Source: an uncultured Oscillospiraceae bacterium (GTDB taxonomy: Bacteria; Bacillota; Clostridia; Oscillospirales; Oscillospiraceae). From it: a stretch of 64,000 bases of DNA. The notes under the pieces were generated by a model. The model ran no database searches. It saw only the letters and a program-made list of their open reading frames with translations, and was not told the origin of the DNA. The translations under genes were made by a program, and so were the position numbers. The stretch lies in the NCBI GenBank assembly GCA_934569045.1, contig CAKTJX010000006.1, forward strand, positions 1-64,000, in the 5' to 3' direction. Shown one piece after another: positions 7,134 to 15,558 of this stretch; positions within the stretch are counted from its first letter, which is position 1; each line of letters starts with the position of its first letter.

Positions 7134-10019
7134 ATGTCTCACAAGTATGTTTACCTGTTTACCGAAGGTGACGGTTCTATGCGCGAGCTCCTGGGCGGCA
7201 AGGGTGCGAATCTGGCGGAAATGACCAGAATCGGCCTGCCGGTTCCCCAGGGCTTTACGATTTCTACGGAGGCCTGCACCAAGTACTATGAGGACGGCCA
7301 GAAGATCAATGACGAGATCATGGCCCAGATCATGGAATATGTGGATAAGATGGAGCAGATCAACGGCAAAAAGTTTGGCGATCTGGAAAATCCCCTGCTG
7401 GTCTCTGTCCGCTCCGGCGCCCGGGCCTCCATGCCCGGCATGATGGACACCATCCTGAACCTGGGCCTGAACGACGATGTGGTGGATGCCATGATCAAGG
7501 GCAACCCCGATCCCGCCTTTGCCCGGTTCGTCTACGACTCCTACCGCCGGTTCATCCAGATGTTCTCCGACGTGGTTATGGAAGTGGGCAAGAAGTATTT
7601 CGAGCAGCTCATTGATGAGATGAAGCAGAAGAAGGGCGTTGTCTACGATGTGGAGTTGACGGCGGAGGATCTGAAGGAGCTGGCCGGTCAGTTCAAGGCG
7701 GAGTACAAGGCCAAACTGGGTGTGGACTTCCCCTCCGATCCCAAGGTGCAGCTGTATGAGGCCATCCGGGCCGTGTTCCGCTCCTGGGACAACCCCCGGG
7801 CCAATGTGTACCGCCGGGACAACGACATTCCCTATTCCTGGGGCACGGCCGTCAACGTGATGCCCATGGTCTTCGGCAACCTGAACGATAATTCCGGCAC
7901 CGGCGTTGCCTTTACCCGTGACCCGGCCACCGGCGAGAAGAAGCTGATGGGCGAGTTCCTGACCAACGCCCAGGGCGAGGACGTGGTGGCCGGTGTCCGT
8001 ACCCCCATGCCCATTGCCCAGATGGCGGACAGGTTCCCCGAGGCCTACGAGCAGTTCACTAAGGTCTGCGCCCTGCTGGAGGACCACTACCGGGATATGC
8101 AGGATATGGAGTTCACTGTGGAGAACGGCAAGCTCTATATGCTCCAGACCCGCAACGGCAAGCGCACCGCCAAGGCCGCACTGAAGATCGCCTGCGACCT
8201 GCTGGACGAGGGCATGATCGACGAAAAGAAGGCCGTGGCCATGATCGATCCCCGGAATCTGGACACGCTGCTGCACCCCCAGTTTGACGCAAAGGCGTTG
8301 AAAGAGGCCGCCCCCATTGGCCGGGGCCTGGGCGCTTCCCCCGGAGCCGCCTGCGGCAAGGTGGTCTTCTCCGCGGAGGACGCGGAAAGCTGGGCCGCCC
8401 GTGGCGAAAAGGTGGTGCTGGTGCGCCTGGAGACCTCCCCGGAGGATATCACCGGCATGAAGGTCTCCCAGGGCATCCTGACCGTTCGCGGCGGCATGAC
8501 CTCCCACGCCGCCGTGGTTGCCCGGGGCATGGGCTCCTGCTGTGTCTCCGGCTGCGGTGACATCATCATGGACGAGGAGCACAAGCAGTTCTCCCTGGGC
8601 GGCAAGATCTACCATGAGGGGGACTTCATCTCCATTGACGGCTCCACCGGCAATATCTATGAGGGCGTCATCCCCACGGTGGACGCGGAGATTGTCGGAG
8701 AGTTTGGCCGGATTATGGCGCTGGCGGACAAGTATCGCCGCCTGCAGGTCCGCACCAATGCAGACACCCCCCGGGATGCCAGAAAGGCCCGGGAGCTGGG
8801 AGCCGAGGGCATCGGCCTGTGCCGGACGGAGCACATGTTCTTTGACCCCGAGCGCATTGCCGCCTTCCGGGAGATGATCTGCTCCGATACCGTAGAGGAG
8901 CGGGAGGCCGCGCTTGACAAGATTCTGCCCTACCAGCAGAGCGACTTTGAAGAGCTTTATGAGGCGCTGGAGGGCATGCCCGTAACCATCCGCTTCCTGG
9001 ACCCCCCGCTGCATGAGTTCGTCCCCACCACCCAGGCGGAGATCGAGGCCCTGGCCGCGGCCAAGGGCAAGAGCGTGGAGAGCATCAAGGCCATGATCAG
9101 CTCTCTGCATGAGTTCAACCCCATGATGGGCCACCGCGGCTGCCGTCTGGCGGTCACCTACCCGGAGATTGCCAAGATGCAGACAAAGGCTGTCATCCGC
9201 GCCGCCATCAATGTCAAGAAGAACCACCCCGACTGGAACATCCAGCCTGAAATCATGATCCCCCTGGTGGGCGAGACCAAGGAGCTGGCCTACGTCAAGA
9301 AGTTCGTCACCGAAACCGCTGACGCGGAGATTGCCGCTGCCGGGGTGGAGATGACCTATGAGGTGGGCACCATGATCGAGATTCCCCGTGCGGCTCTGAC
9401 CGCCGACGAGATCGCCAAGGAGGCCCAGTTCTTCAGCTTCGGCACCAACGATCTGACCCAGATGACCTTCGGCTTCTCCCGTGACGACGCGGGCAAGTTC
9501 CTGAACGCCTACTATGAGGCCAAGATCTATGAGAATGATCCCTTCGCCAAGCTGGACCAGAACGGCGTGGGCAAGCTGATCAAGATCGCCCTGGAGCTGG
9601 GCAGGAAGACCCGCCCGGATCTGCACTGCGGCATCTGCGGCGAGCACGGCGGCGACCCTGCCTCCGTGGAGTTCTGCCACAATGTGGGCCTGGACTATGT
9701 GTCCTGCAGCCCCTTCCGGGTACCCATTGCCCGTCTGGCCGCTGCCCAGGCCGCCATCAAGGAGGCCGCCGCCAAGGAGACGGAAAAGAAGACCGCGGAG
9801 GACGAGAAGGCCGCGGCCCGGGAAGCCGCCAGAGAGGCTGCCAAGGAGGCCGCGGAGAACGCCAAGGAAGCCGCCAAGGAGTTCGCGGAGAACGCAAAGG
9901 AGGCCGCCATTGTGGCCGCTGCCGACCTGGCGGATGCCGCCAAGGCAGGCCTGGCCGGTGCCAAGGCCGGTCTGGCAGAGGCCAAGAAGGTTTTCCTGGA
10001 AAACCGGAACAATAAGTAA
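7134..10019 (+). CDS. ppdK: Pyruvate, phosphate dikinase with Ala/Lys/Glu-rich C-terminal tail
   Basis: The enzyme interconverts pyruvate, ATP and phosphate with PEP, AMP and pyrophosphate. The N-terminal nucleotide-binding domain starts at KYVYLFTEGDGSM and GGKGANLAEM. The swivelling phosphohistidine domain carries GGMTSHAAVVARGMG with His458. The C-terminal TIM barrel has RTEHMFF, the HRGCRL region and CGICGEHGGDP. The family core ends near residue 875, yet the protein is 961 aa. The extra ~85 residues are almost only Ala, Lys and Glu with Asn/Arg/Asp (KEAAENAKEAAKEFAEN), predicting a long charged amphipathic helix. It is monocistronic, with its own promoter and terminator. The role of the tail is unknown. 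Confidence 0.95.
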   Translation: MSHKYVYLFTEGDGSMRELLGGKGANLAEMTRIGLPVPQGFTISTEACTKYYEDGQKINDEIMAQIMEYVDKMEQINGKKFGDLENPLLVSVRSGARASMPGMMDTILNLGLNDDVVDAMIKGNPDPAFARFVYDSYRRFIQMFSDVVMEVGKKYFEQLIDEMKQKKGVVYDVELTAEDLKELAGQFKAEYKAKLGVDFPSDPKVQLYEAIRAVFRSWDNPRANVYRRDNDIPYSWGTAVNVMPMVFGNLNDNSGTGVAFTRDPATGEKKLMGEFLTNAQGEDVVAGVRTPMPIAQMADRFPEAYEQFTKVCALLEDHYRDMQDMEFTVENGKLYMLQTRNGKRTAKAALKIACDLLDEGMIDEKKAVAMIDPRNLDTLLHPQFDAKALKEAAPIGRGLGASPGAACGKVVFSAEDAESWAARGEKVVLVRLETSPEDITGMKVSQGILTVRGGMTSHAAVVARGMGSCCVSGCGDIIMDEEHKQFSLGGKIYHEGDFISIDGSTGNIYEGVIPTVDAEIVGEFGRIMALADKYRRLQVRTNADTPRDARKARELGAEGIGLCRTEHMFFDPERIAAFREMICSDTVEEREAALDKILPYQQSDFEELYEALEGMPVTIRFLDPPLHEFVPTTQAEIEALAAAKGKSVESIKAMISSLHEFNPMMGHRGCRLAVTYPEIAKMQTKAVIRAAINVKKNHPDWNIQPEIMIPLVGETKELAYVKKFVTETADAEIAAAGVEMTYEVGTMIEIPRAALTADEIAKEAQFFSFGTNDLTQMTFGFSRDDAGKFLNAYYEAKIYENDPFAKLDQNGVGKLIKIALELGRKTRPDLHCGICGEHGGDPASVEFCHNVGLDYVSCSPFRVPIARLAAAQAAIKEAAAKETEKKTAEDEKAAAREAAREAAKEAAENAKEAAKEFAENAKEAAIVAAADLADAAKAGLAGAKAGLAEAKKVFLENRNNK

Positions 10020-10033
10020 CCATTTCCGTATTG

Positions 10034-10059
10034 AGCGGGCCCTTCGGGGCCCGCTTTTT
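10034..10059 (+). terminator. ppdK terminator
   Basis: AGCGGGCCC pairs with GGGCCCGCT around TTCG-type loop bases and is followed by TTTTT. Confidence 0.9.
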
Positions 10060-10091
10060 GCGGCGTGAATGGTGCGAAAGTGGAAGATTAT

Positions 10092-10171
10092 TTATGCAAA
10101 TTATTGCATAATTTCTGCGGTAAGGTTCCTTTTGACCAGAATTGTGCTTGATTGTCCAAATGAACAATCAA
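10092..10171 (+). promoter_or_regulatory. Two perfect palindromes, possible operators
   Basis: TTATGCAA-ATTA-TTGCATAA occupies 10092-10111 and TTGATTGT-(8)-ACAATCAA occupies 10148-10171. Both lie in the AT-rich gap before the decayed exopolysaccharide genes. They look like binding sites of dimeric regulators, perhaps left from the lost start of the operon. Confidence 0.4.
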
Positions 10172-10192
10172 AAGCCTTGATATTTTGTATGA

Positions 10193-11077
10193 GGAGAGTA
10201 TGACAGCTTCCCCCTGGCGGAGGAAAGCGAATACTATCTGCAAAACGGCTTCCTGGACCGGTATGATACCCTGGATCTGGCCCAGTATTATCTGCGCCAC
10301 CCCGCGGCTATGGTGTCCATGCTGGATATCGGCACGAAGTCAGCGGGGAATCTCCGGCGGGAATTCTGCGGGAATTTCCAGCGCACCGCCGGGATGCCCC
10401 CAAAGGGGAAGAGCATCTTTTTCAGCGCCTACAGCATTTTTCGGGCCCGTTCCATGCCCCATACGCTGGCCTGCACCGATACGGTCTTTGTCTATGAAGA
10501 CAGCGCCGCCCCTGCCTTTTGCGCGGAGACGGTGGAAAACCTGGCAGCTTTCCGTGGAAATACCTGGATTCTGCCGGGGCCTGGTCTGGACGGACAGGTG
10601 GGCGCGCGGATTACCAGACTCTCCGCCGCTTCCGATCCAGAGACATTTCAGGCTGAATTGGACCAGACGGCGGCCTTTCGCTGGAGCGACCTGCGGGATA
10701 CCGATCAGCAGCTCCGGCTGGGAGACCATACGGTTCAGCTCCGGGGCGGCGTCCTGACGCACAACGCCGCGGCGCAGACGCCGGAGGAAGGCTGGACAGT
10801 CCCGGAAAACTACGACTACCAGCGCAACGTCCTGAAAAGGGTCACCATCAATATCCAGCAGGAGAGCCGCTTCCTCATTCTTATGGTGACGGTGGTGACG
10901 GTGCTGTTTCTGGGGATGATCCTGTATGCCCGGGTGCGGCAGTACCGGCATTTCCTCTACTATTCCCGGCAGCAGGAATATGACGGCAGCGCTGAAAGCC
11001 TGGCCCGGCAGGCGGCTGCCCGGGGCCTGCACAGGCCCGCGCATCTGAAGCACAGAAAAAAGAAGGGGGAGGATTAG
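10193..11077 (+). pseudogene. 5'-truncated membrane protein of a decayed exopolysaccharide cluster
   Basis: Protein-like sequence is open from 10193, directly after an in-frame TGA, and reads EYDSFPLAEESEYYLQNG and onward. No start codon or ribosome site is present there; the first Met is at 10310. The rest (~290 aa) is a hydrophilic domain, one transmembrane helix near the C-terminus (FLILMVTVVTVLFLGMILYA) and a basic tail. The gene has apparently lost its 5' end. It precedes a glycosyltransferase by two bases, as expected for a membrane partner in polysaccharide synthesis. I do not recognise the family. Confidence 0.5.
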
Positions 11078-11079
11078 AC

Positions 11080-12206
11080 GTGTCTCTGCTGGACGGCCTT
11101 TCACTGTATGCCATCTGCGCCATCTGGCTGCTGATGATTCTGAATATGATTCTCTCCATCGGCGGCTTCCTCTTTTATATGCAGGTGGACAAGGACGGCG
11201 GCCGGGTGCCCCTGGAGGAATACCCCATGGTGAGCATCCTGGTCCCAGCCCACAATGAGAGCATTGTCATTTCCCGCACGGTGCGGGTCCTGCTGCGCTT
11301 TGACTATCCCAAGGACAAATACGAGATCATTGTCATCAACGACAATTCCTCGGATGATACGGAGGAAAAGCTCCAGCAGATTCAGCGGGAGTTCCCGGAT
11401 CGGCGGCTCATGGTGGTGTCCACGGATAAGGTAGTGGGCGGCACCGGAAAATCCAACGCCCTGAACATCGGCTTTACCCTGTCCAAGGGCAGCGTCATTG
11501 CCATCTATGACGCGGACAACACCCCGGAGCCCAGGCCCTGCGGATACTGGTGGAGAACCTGATGGCGGATCCCAAGCGGGGAGCGGTCATCGGAAAATTC
11601 CGCACCCGGAACCGAAACGCGTCCATCCTGACCCGGTTTGTGAACATTGAAACCCTGGCCTACCAGTGCATGAACCAGGCGGGGCGGTACTTTTTCTTCA
11701 AGCTGTGCACCATCCCCGGCACTAACTATGTGATCCGCCGCAGCATCATTCAGGAGATCGGCGGCTGGGACCCCAAGGCCCTCTCTGAGGATACGGAGAT
11801 CAGCTTCCGCTTATACCGCATGGGCTATTACATTCAGCAGATGCCCCTGGCGGTGACCTGGGAGCAGGAGCCCCATCTGCTGCCGGTCTGGTTCCGCCAG
11901 CGCACCCGCTGGGCCAAGGGAAATCTCTATGTGCTGGTCAAGAATTTTAAGTATGCCTTTGACCCCACCGCCGGAAAAATGCGGCTGGACGTGGTCTACT
12001 ATCTGATTGTCTATCTGATGATGCTCTCTGCCCCGGTGGTGTCCGATACCATCTTTTTTACGGGGCTTATGGGCTTCACCCATGTGACTCTGGGCGGCTT
12101 TTCGGCCCTCTTGTGGGGCATGGCCATCCTGGTTTTCGTGGTGAACATCATGCTGACCCTGGTGACGGAAAAGAATGAATTCACCCCGGATTCGGCATTA
12201 CCATGA
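11080..12206 (+). pseudogene. Family 2 glycosyltransferase (BcsA/N-acetylglucosaminyltransferase type), frameshifted
   Basis: The first part (GTG 11080, behind GGGAGG) encodes an N-terminal membrane segment and the GT2 nucleotide-binding fold with VSILVPAHNES, INDNSSDDT and the metal-binding YDADNTPEP. The frame is lost near 11530. Restoring one C in the CCC run gives PEPQALRILVENLMADP and joins the second part (11550-12206). That part holds the ED acceptor-site motif (ALSEDTEIS), the QxxRW motif QRTRWAKGN and transmembrane helices. Such enzymes polymerise sugars from UDP/GDP precursors at the membrane. The break makes it inactive unless it is a sequencing error. Confidence 0.8.
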
Positions 12207-12941
12207 AGCGATTGAAACGGCTGCTGGCGGCCCTGCTGTGCCTGGGGCTGCTTCTGACCGCGTTTCTGCCCCAGTCGGCACAGGCCGCGGAGGCGGAGGA
12301 AACGCAGGCGGAATCGGAAGAAAATGACTTCTCCCGGCCCCCGGAGCATGGGCATTCCCCCTATGCCAAGGACTTTGCCTACGGCCAGGATGTGGTTTTC
12401 AGCGGGGCCTATGATACAAACCGCTTTTATTTCCAGATCCCGGACTACTGGCAGGTGGAGTACGCCTATGCGCGGATTCAGCTGACGGTCAGCCAGTTCA
12501 TTGGAGACGGCCCCGCGTCACTGACCTTCGCCCTGGGGGACAGCCCCATCTGCTCCGTGGAGCTGGGCGGCGGCGCAAAAGAGCGGGTACTCTATGTGCC
12601 GATTCCCGTGGAGCAGCTGAAGACGGGCTTTAACAGCTTCCCTGGATTGGCTCCACCGACAGCTGGCGGGGGACGGCATCTGGGCCCGGTATGATATCCA
12701 TGGAAACGTGCTGTCCGAGGGAGCCTACCAGTCTCCGGCGGTCTATGCCATCGTGGGCCTGATCGCCCTGGAATGCCAGGATACGCAGCTTCTGACCCAG
12801 GCGGTGAGCCGCATGGAGCAGTTCCGGTGCTTTGACGCATCCAGCGCCTGCAACGGCGCCTTCGCTTCCAAGCTGGAGGAGGTCTCCTCCTTCGACCAAT
12901 GCACGGCCCTGGTGCTCTACGCCAAAATGCGGCAGGGGTAG
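12203..12941 (+). pseudogene. BcsB-like secreted protein fused by deletion to the end of a GH8-like hydrolase
   Basis: The start overlaps the glycosyltransferase stop (ATGA). A signal peptide (LLAALLCLGLLLTAFLPQ) leads to ~120 residues like the N-terminus of cellulose-synthase accessory protein BcsB (VVFSGAYDTNRFYFQIPDYW). After about 12640 this frame degrades and ends at 12694. A different frame then carries DWLHRQLAGDGIWARYDIHG to QSPAVYAIVGLIALE, which resembles the C-terminal part of a polysaccharide hydrolase (GH8-like, tentative), ending at 12941. The simplest reading is an internal deletion joining the front of one gene to the back of another. The Bcs and GH8 labels are from motif resemblance only. 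Confidence 0.55.
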
Positions 12942-12963
12942 GGCGCGTTCGCCTGAAAGCTCG

Positions 12964-12997
12964 AAAAACGCACGGCAATTTCCAGCCGTGCGTTTTT
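12964..12997 (+). terminator. Terminator after the exopolysaccharide remnants
   Basis: AAAAACGCACGGC and GCCGTGCGTTTTT form a 13-bp stem with flanking A and T runs, so it can work in both directions. Confidence 0.85.
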
Positions 12998-13025
12998 CCA
13001 ATCCAAAAAAATTTTTTCGTCAGGC

Positions 13026-13056
13026 TGCAACATTCCGGCCTCTTTTTCCGTCTATA
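13026..13056 (+). promoter_or_regulatory. Putative autoregulated ECF sigma promoter
   Basis: TGCAACATT (13026-13034) and CGTCTATA (13049-13056) have the AAC / CGTC form and spacing typical of ECF sigma promoters. They lie directly upstream of the sigma factor gene, suggesting autoregulation. Confidence 0.6.
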
Positions 13057-13088
13057 TAAGTAGAAGAACAAATAAGGAGGTGCCTGCG

Positions 13089-13646
13089 TTGGAGGATACG
13101 CAGATCCTGGATCTTTACTATGCCCGGTCCGAACAGGCCATCGGGGAGACCTCGAAAAAGTATGGCGGCTATTGCTACAGCATTGCCAAGAATATTCTGG
13201 AAAACCGGCAGGATGCGGAGGAGAGCGTCAGTGATACCTGGCTTGCGGCCTGGAACGTCATTCCGCCCCAGCGGCCCAATGTGTTTTCCGCGTTCCTGGG
13301 CCGGATCACCAGGAATCTCTCCCTGGACCGGTGGCGGAAGAACCGGGCCTTCAAGCGGGGTGGGGGCGAGATGCAGCTGGCGTTGGAGGAGCTGCAGGGC
13401 TGCGTCTCCGGCAGCGTCAGCCTGGAAAACGAGATGATCCGCCGGGAGACCCTGGCCAGCATCCGCCGCTTTCTGGATGGGCTTTCTCCGGTGGAGCGGA
13501 ATGTGTTTCTGTGCCGGTACTGGTATCTGGATACCTCGGAGGAAATTGCGGAGAAATCCGGCTTCTCGGCCACAAAGGTCCGCTCCATGCTCCAACGCAT
13601 CCGTGGACGGCTGAACACCCATCTGGAAAAGGAGGGCCTGCGATGA
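13089..13646 (+). CDS. ECF-type RNA polymerase sigma factor
   Basis: The ~185-aa protein has sigma region 2 (YCYSIAKNILENRQDAEESVSDTWLAAW) and, after a linker, region 4 (LSPVERNVFLCRYWY, then the HTH SEEIAEKSGFSATKVRSML). These are the two domains of group 4 sigma factors. The TTG at 13089 is preferred to the GTG at 13080 because AAGGAGG (13074-13080) then sits 8 bases upstream; with GTG it would overlap the start. The stop overlaps the next gene (ATGA), whose product is a membrane protein, as in sigma/anti-sigma pairs. Confidence 0.92.
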   Translation: MEDTQILDLYYARSEQAIGETSKKYGGYCYSIAKNILENRQDAEESVSDTWLAAWNVIPPQRPNVFSAFLGRITRNLSLDRWRKNRAFKRGGGEMQLALEELQGCVSGSVSLENEMIRRETLASIRRFLDGLSPVERNVFLCRYWYLDTSEEIAEKSGFSATKVRSMLQRIRGRLNTHLEKEGLR

Positions 13647-14428
13647 CGGAAGAGGAATTGATGGACCTACTCAGCGATGTACAGGATGGCTACATAAAGG
13701 ATGCCCAGCTTTTCCGCATCGGAAAGCTCCGCCCGGCGCAAAAAGAGCGCCGGGGGAGAAGGACCCTGCCCCTGCTGGCCACGGCGGCGGTGCTGGCGCT
13801 GAGCCTGGGCCTTTCCTACCGGAGCATCCAGGGCAATCTCAAAAGCACGGCCGCTGTGGAGCAGTCCAGCGCCATGTACGCAACCATGGCGGCAACCCTG
13901 GCAACGGAAGGGGAGACGGCCCCCAAACAGACCTACCGCCCGGACCTGCCGGAGCTGGAGGACTGGGCACGGGCCGTGCTGGAAAACGAAAAAACCTTTG
14001 AAAGCAAGACCTATGGCAAGGAACTGACCCTGGAGGAGTACACCCAGGAATACAGCCGCCTGGTAAGCGCCCGCAGCTGCAAGGCTAGCCAGGCAACCCA
14101 GCTGGACCTGGACGGCGACGGCGGGCAGGAGCTCCTGATCCGCTTTGCCCGGGACGGTGCCACCGGCGAGCTGACCCTGCTGCTGGGCCTGGAGGATGGG
14201 AAAATCATCTCCCAGGAGCTCTGGAGCCGGGGGGTCAATTTCCTGAACAAGGACGGAAGCTACTGGGAGTACCAGCCGGGTTCCGGTGACGAACAGACCT
14301 GGGTGCGCCTCCACCGGGAAAACGGCGGCTGGGTCACAGAGCCTCTGCCGGACCACCCCGATTACCCCAGCGAGGGGATGGAGATTATGGACTGGTACGA
14401 TCTGGACAAGCCGCTGGATGATCAATAG
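13643..14428 (+). CDS. Membrane-anchored anti-sigma-like protein with extracytoplasmic sensor domain
   Basis: The 261-aa protein has a short cytoplasmic segment (EEELMDLLSDVQDGYIKDA), one transmembrane helix (about residues 42-59) and an extracytoplasmic domain. That domain contains LDLDGDGGQELLIRFA, a calcium-loop/FG-GAP-like strand pair. Overlap with the ECF sigma gene and the topology make it the likely regulator that sequesters the sigma factor. No known anti-sigma domain (ZAS) is obvious, so the role is inferred. The shared terminator at 14436 follows. Confidence 0.7.
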   Translation: MTEEELMDLLSDVQDGYIKDAQLFRIGKLRPAQKERRGRRTLPLLATAAVLALSLGLSYRSIQGNLKSTAAVEQSSAMYATMAATLATEGETAPKQTYRPDLPELEDWARAVLENEKTFESKTYGKELTLEEYTQEYSRLVSARSCKASQATQLDLDGDGGQELLIRFARDGATGELTLLLGLEDGKIISQELWSRGVNFLNKDGSYWEYQPGSGDEQTWVRLHRENGGWVTEPLPDHPDYPSEGMEIMDWYDLDKPLDDQ

Positions 14429-14435
14429 TTGAAAA

Positions 14436-14470
14436 CAATACATCCACCGGCGAAGCCGGTGGATGTATTG
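14436..14470. terminator. Bidirectional terminator
   Basis: CAATACATCCACCGGC and GCCGGTGGATGTATTG form a perfect 16-bp stem with a GAA-type loop between convergent genes. Confidence 0.85.
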
Positions 14471-15121
14471 CTATACACCTGTATCCAAAGACAAAATGCT
14501 CTCGCTCTGCCAGAAGCCTTCCCTGGTGTAGGGGTCAAAATTCAGCTCAACGCTGAGCAGCCGTCCGTTTTCCTGGAAGGAGAAGGCGGCGAAATAGTGA
14601 TCCTGGGTGCTGTCCGGGTCGTCAAAGGCCTCGTCAATCCGAAGAAGGATGCATTTGTCCGTCTTTTCCAGGTAGCTGACGTGCTGCCACTGGAAGTTCA
14701 GCATCCAGGGCACATGGGGGCCGCCTGGATTTTTGGCGGAGTCATATTCCATGGACAGATTTTTGGAGCTGTCGCCGTCATAGAAGCGCTCGAAAAGAAT
14801 CAGGCTGTCGCCGGCGCGCACCTGCTCCAGGGCGGCGTGGCAGAGCTCCAGGGCCTCCTCCGCCGTCAGGTCCTGCCCCTTGTAGGTGGGTTCCGGTGCG
14901 GTCTCCGGCACGGCGGCGGTCTCCGGTACGGTTGCAGCCTCCGGCGTGGCGGCGGTGACCGTGGGCCGCGTAGATGTGGCCGCTGCGGTGGTGTCCACGG
15001 TTTCCGCGGAAGCGGGAAGAGCCTGGGTGGCTGCGGCGCCTCCGGCTTTTCCACAGCCTGTCAACAGGAGACAGCAGAGAATACCGCAGAGAATGTGGGG
15101 GAGAAAGCGTTGACGTTCCAT
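14471..15121 (-). CDS. Lipoprotein with Thr/Ala-rich linker
   Basis: The ~216-aa protein has a lipobox LLTGC (Cys23) followed by a low-complexity Ala/Thr/Pro/Val linker of about 55 residues that probably spans the cell wall. A globular domain follows (EEALELCHAALEQVRAGDSLILFE to LDTGV). The start at 15121 is chosen because AGGTG lies six bases upstream; an ATG at 15130 would overlap that site. Function unknown. It converges on the anti-sigma gene, so a link to that signalling pair is speculative. Confidence 0.75.
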   Translation of the reverse strand: MERQRFLPHILCGILCCLLLTGCGKAGGAAATQALPASAETVDTTAAATSTRPTVTAATPEAATVPETAAVPETAPEPTYKGQDLTAEEALELCHAALEQVRAGDSLILFERFYDGDSSKNLSMEYDSAKNPGGPHVPWMLNFQWQHVSYLEKTDKCILLRIDEAFDDPDSTQDHYFAAFSFQENGRLLSVELNFDPYTREGFWQSESILSLDTGV

Positions 15122-15504
15122 ATCATTCACCTCGAAAAATCGTTTAATTTATGTGTCCTGTAGTAGACTGTTCATGCAAAAACTTTGCTTTTACCTTGAC
15201 CGAAAGCCCTGTTCTTGTTTAGGCTGGGCGCCTCCGGCGGGGAGCTTCTTGTCCCGCCAAGAAGCTCCGCAAGAATGCGGCTCAAGGAGCATTGAGGTGT
15301 TTGCTCCCGCTTTCCACAGCCATCCTCCTTAAGAATTCTTATCCACTTCCTTGGGGCAACCAGCTATAACACGGACAGGGCTCTCGTCCGAAAGATGAAA
15401 AGAAAAGCTTTGGTGTATTCAAGCTTTTAAAGACATTCAAAAACCATCTCATTCTACACCTATTTTCACCGAAACCCAAGAAAAAGTCAAGTTAAGAGTA
15501 TATT
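15122..15504. other. Intergenic region with an 11-bp hairpin
   Basis: No gene is supported. A perfect hairpin (GGAGCTTCTTG / CAAGAAGCTCC) occupies 15241-15268. The rest is unremarkable and may include the promoter of the lipoprotein on the minus strand. Confidence 0.4.
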
Positions 15505-15544
15505 AAAATCCCCTGGGCCGCACGGAAACGGTCCAGGGGATTTG
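15505..15544 (-). terminator. Terminator of the uracil permease gene
   Basis: AAATCCCCTGG and CCAGGGGATTT form an 11-bp stem around a GC-rich loop directly after the minus-strand gene. Confidence 0.75.
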
Positions 15545-15558
15545 TTGTGGAGAAGGAA

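Noticed and set aside
6858..9680. 940-codon antisense frame inside ppdK
   Set aside because: It is a mirror of high-GC codon use in a clear enzyme gene; no ribosome site or known domain.
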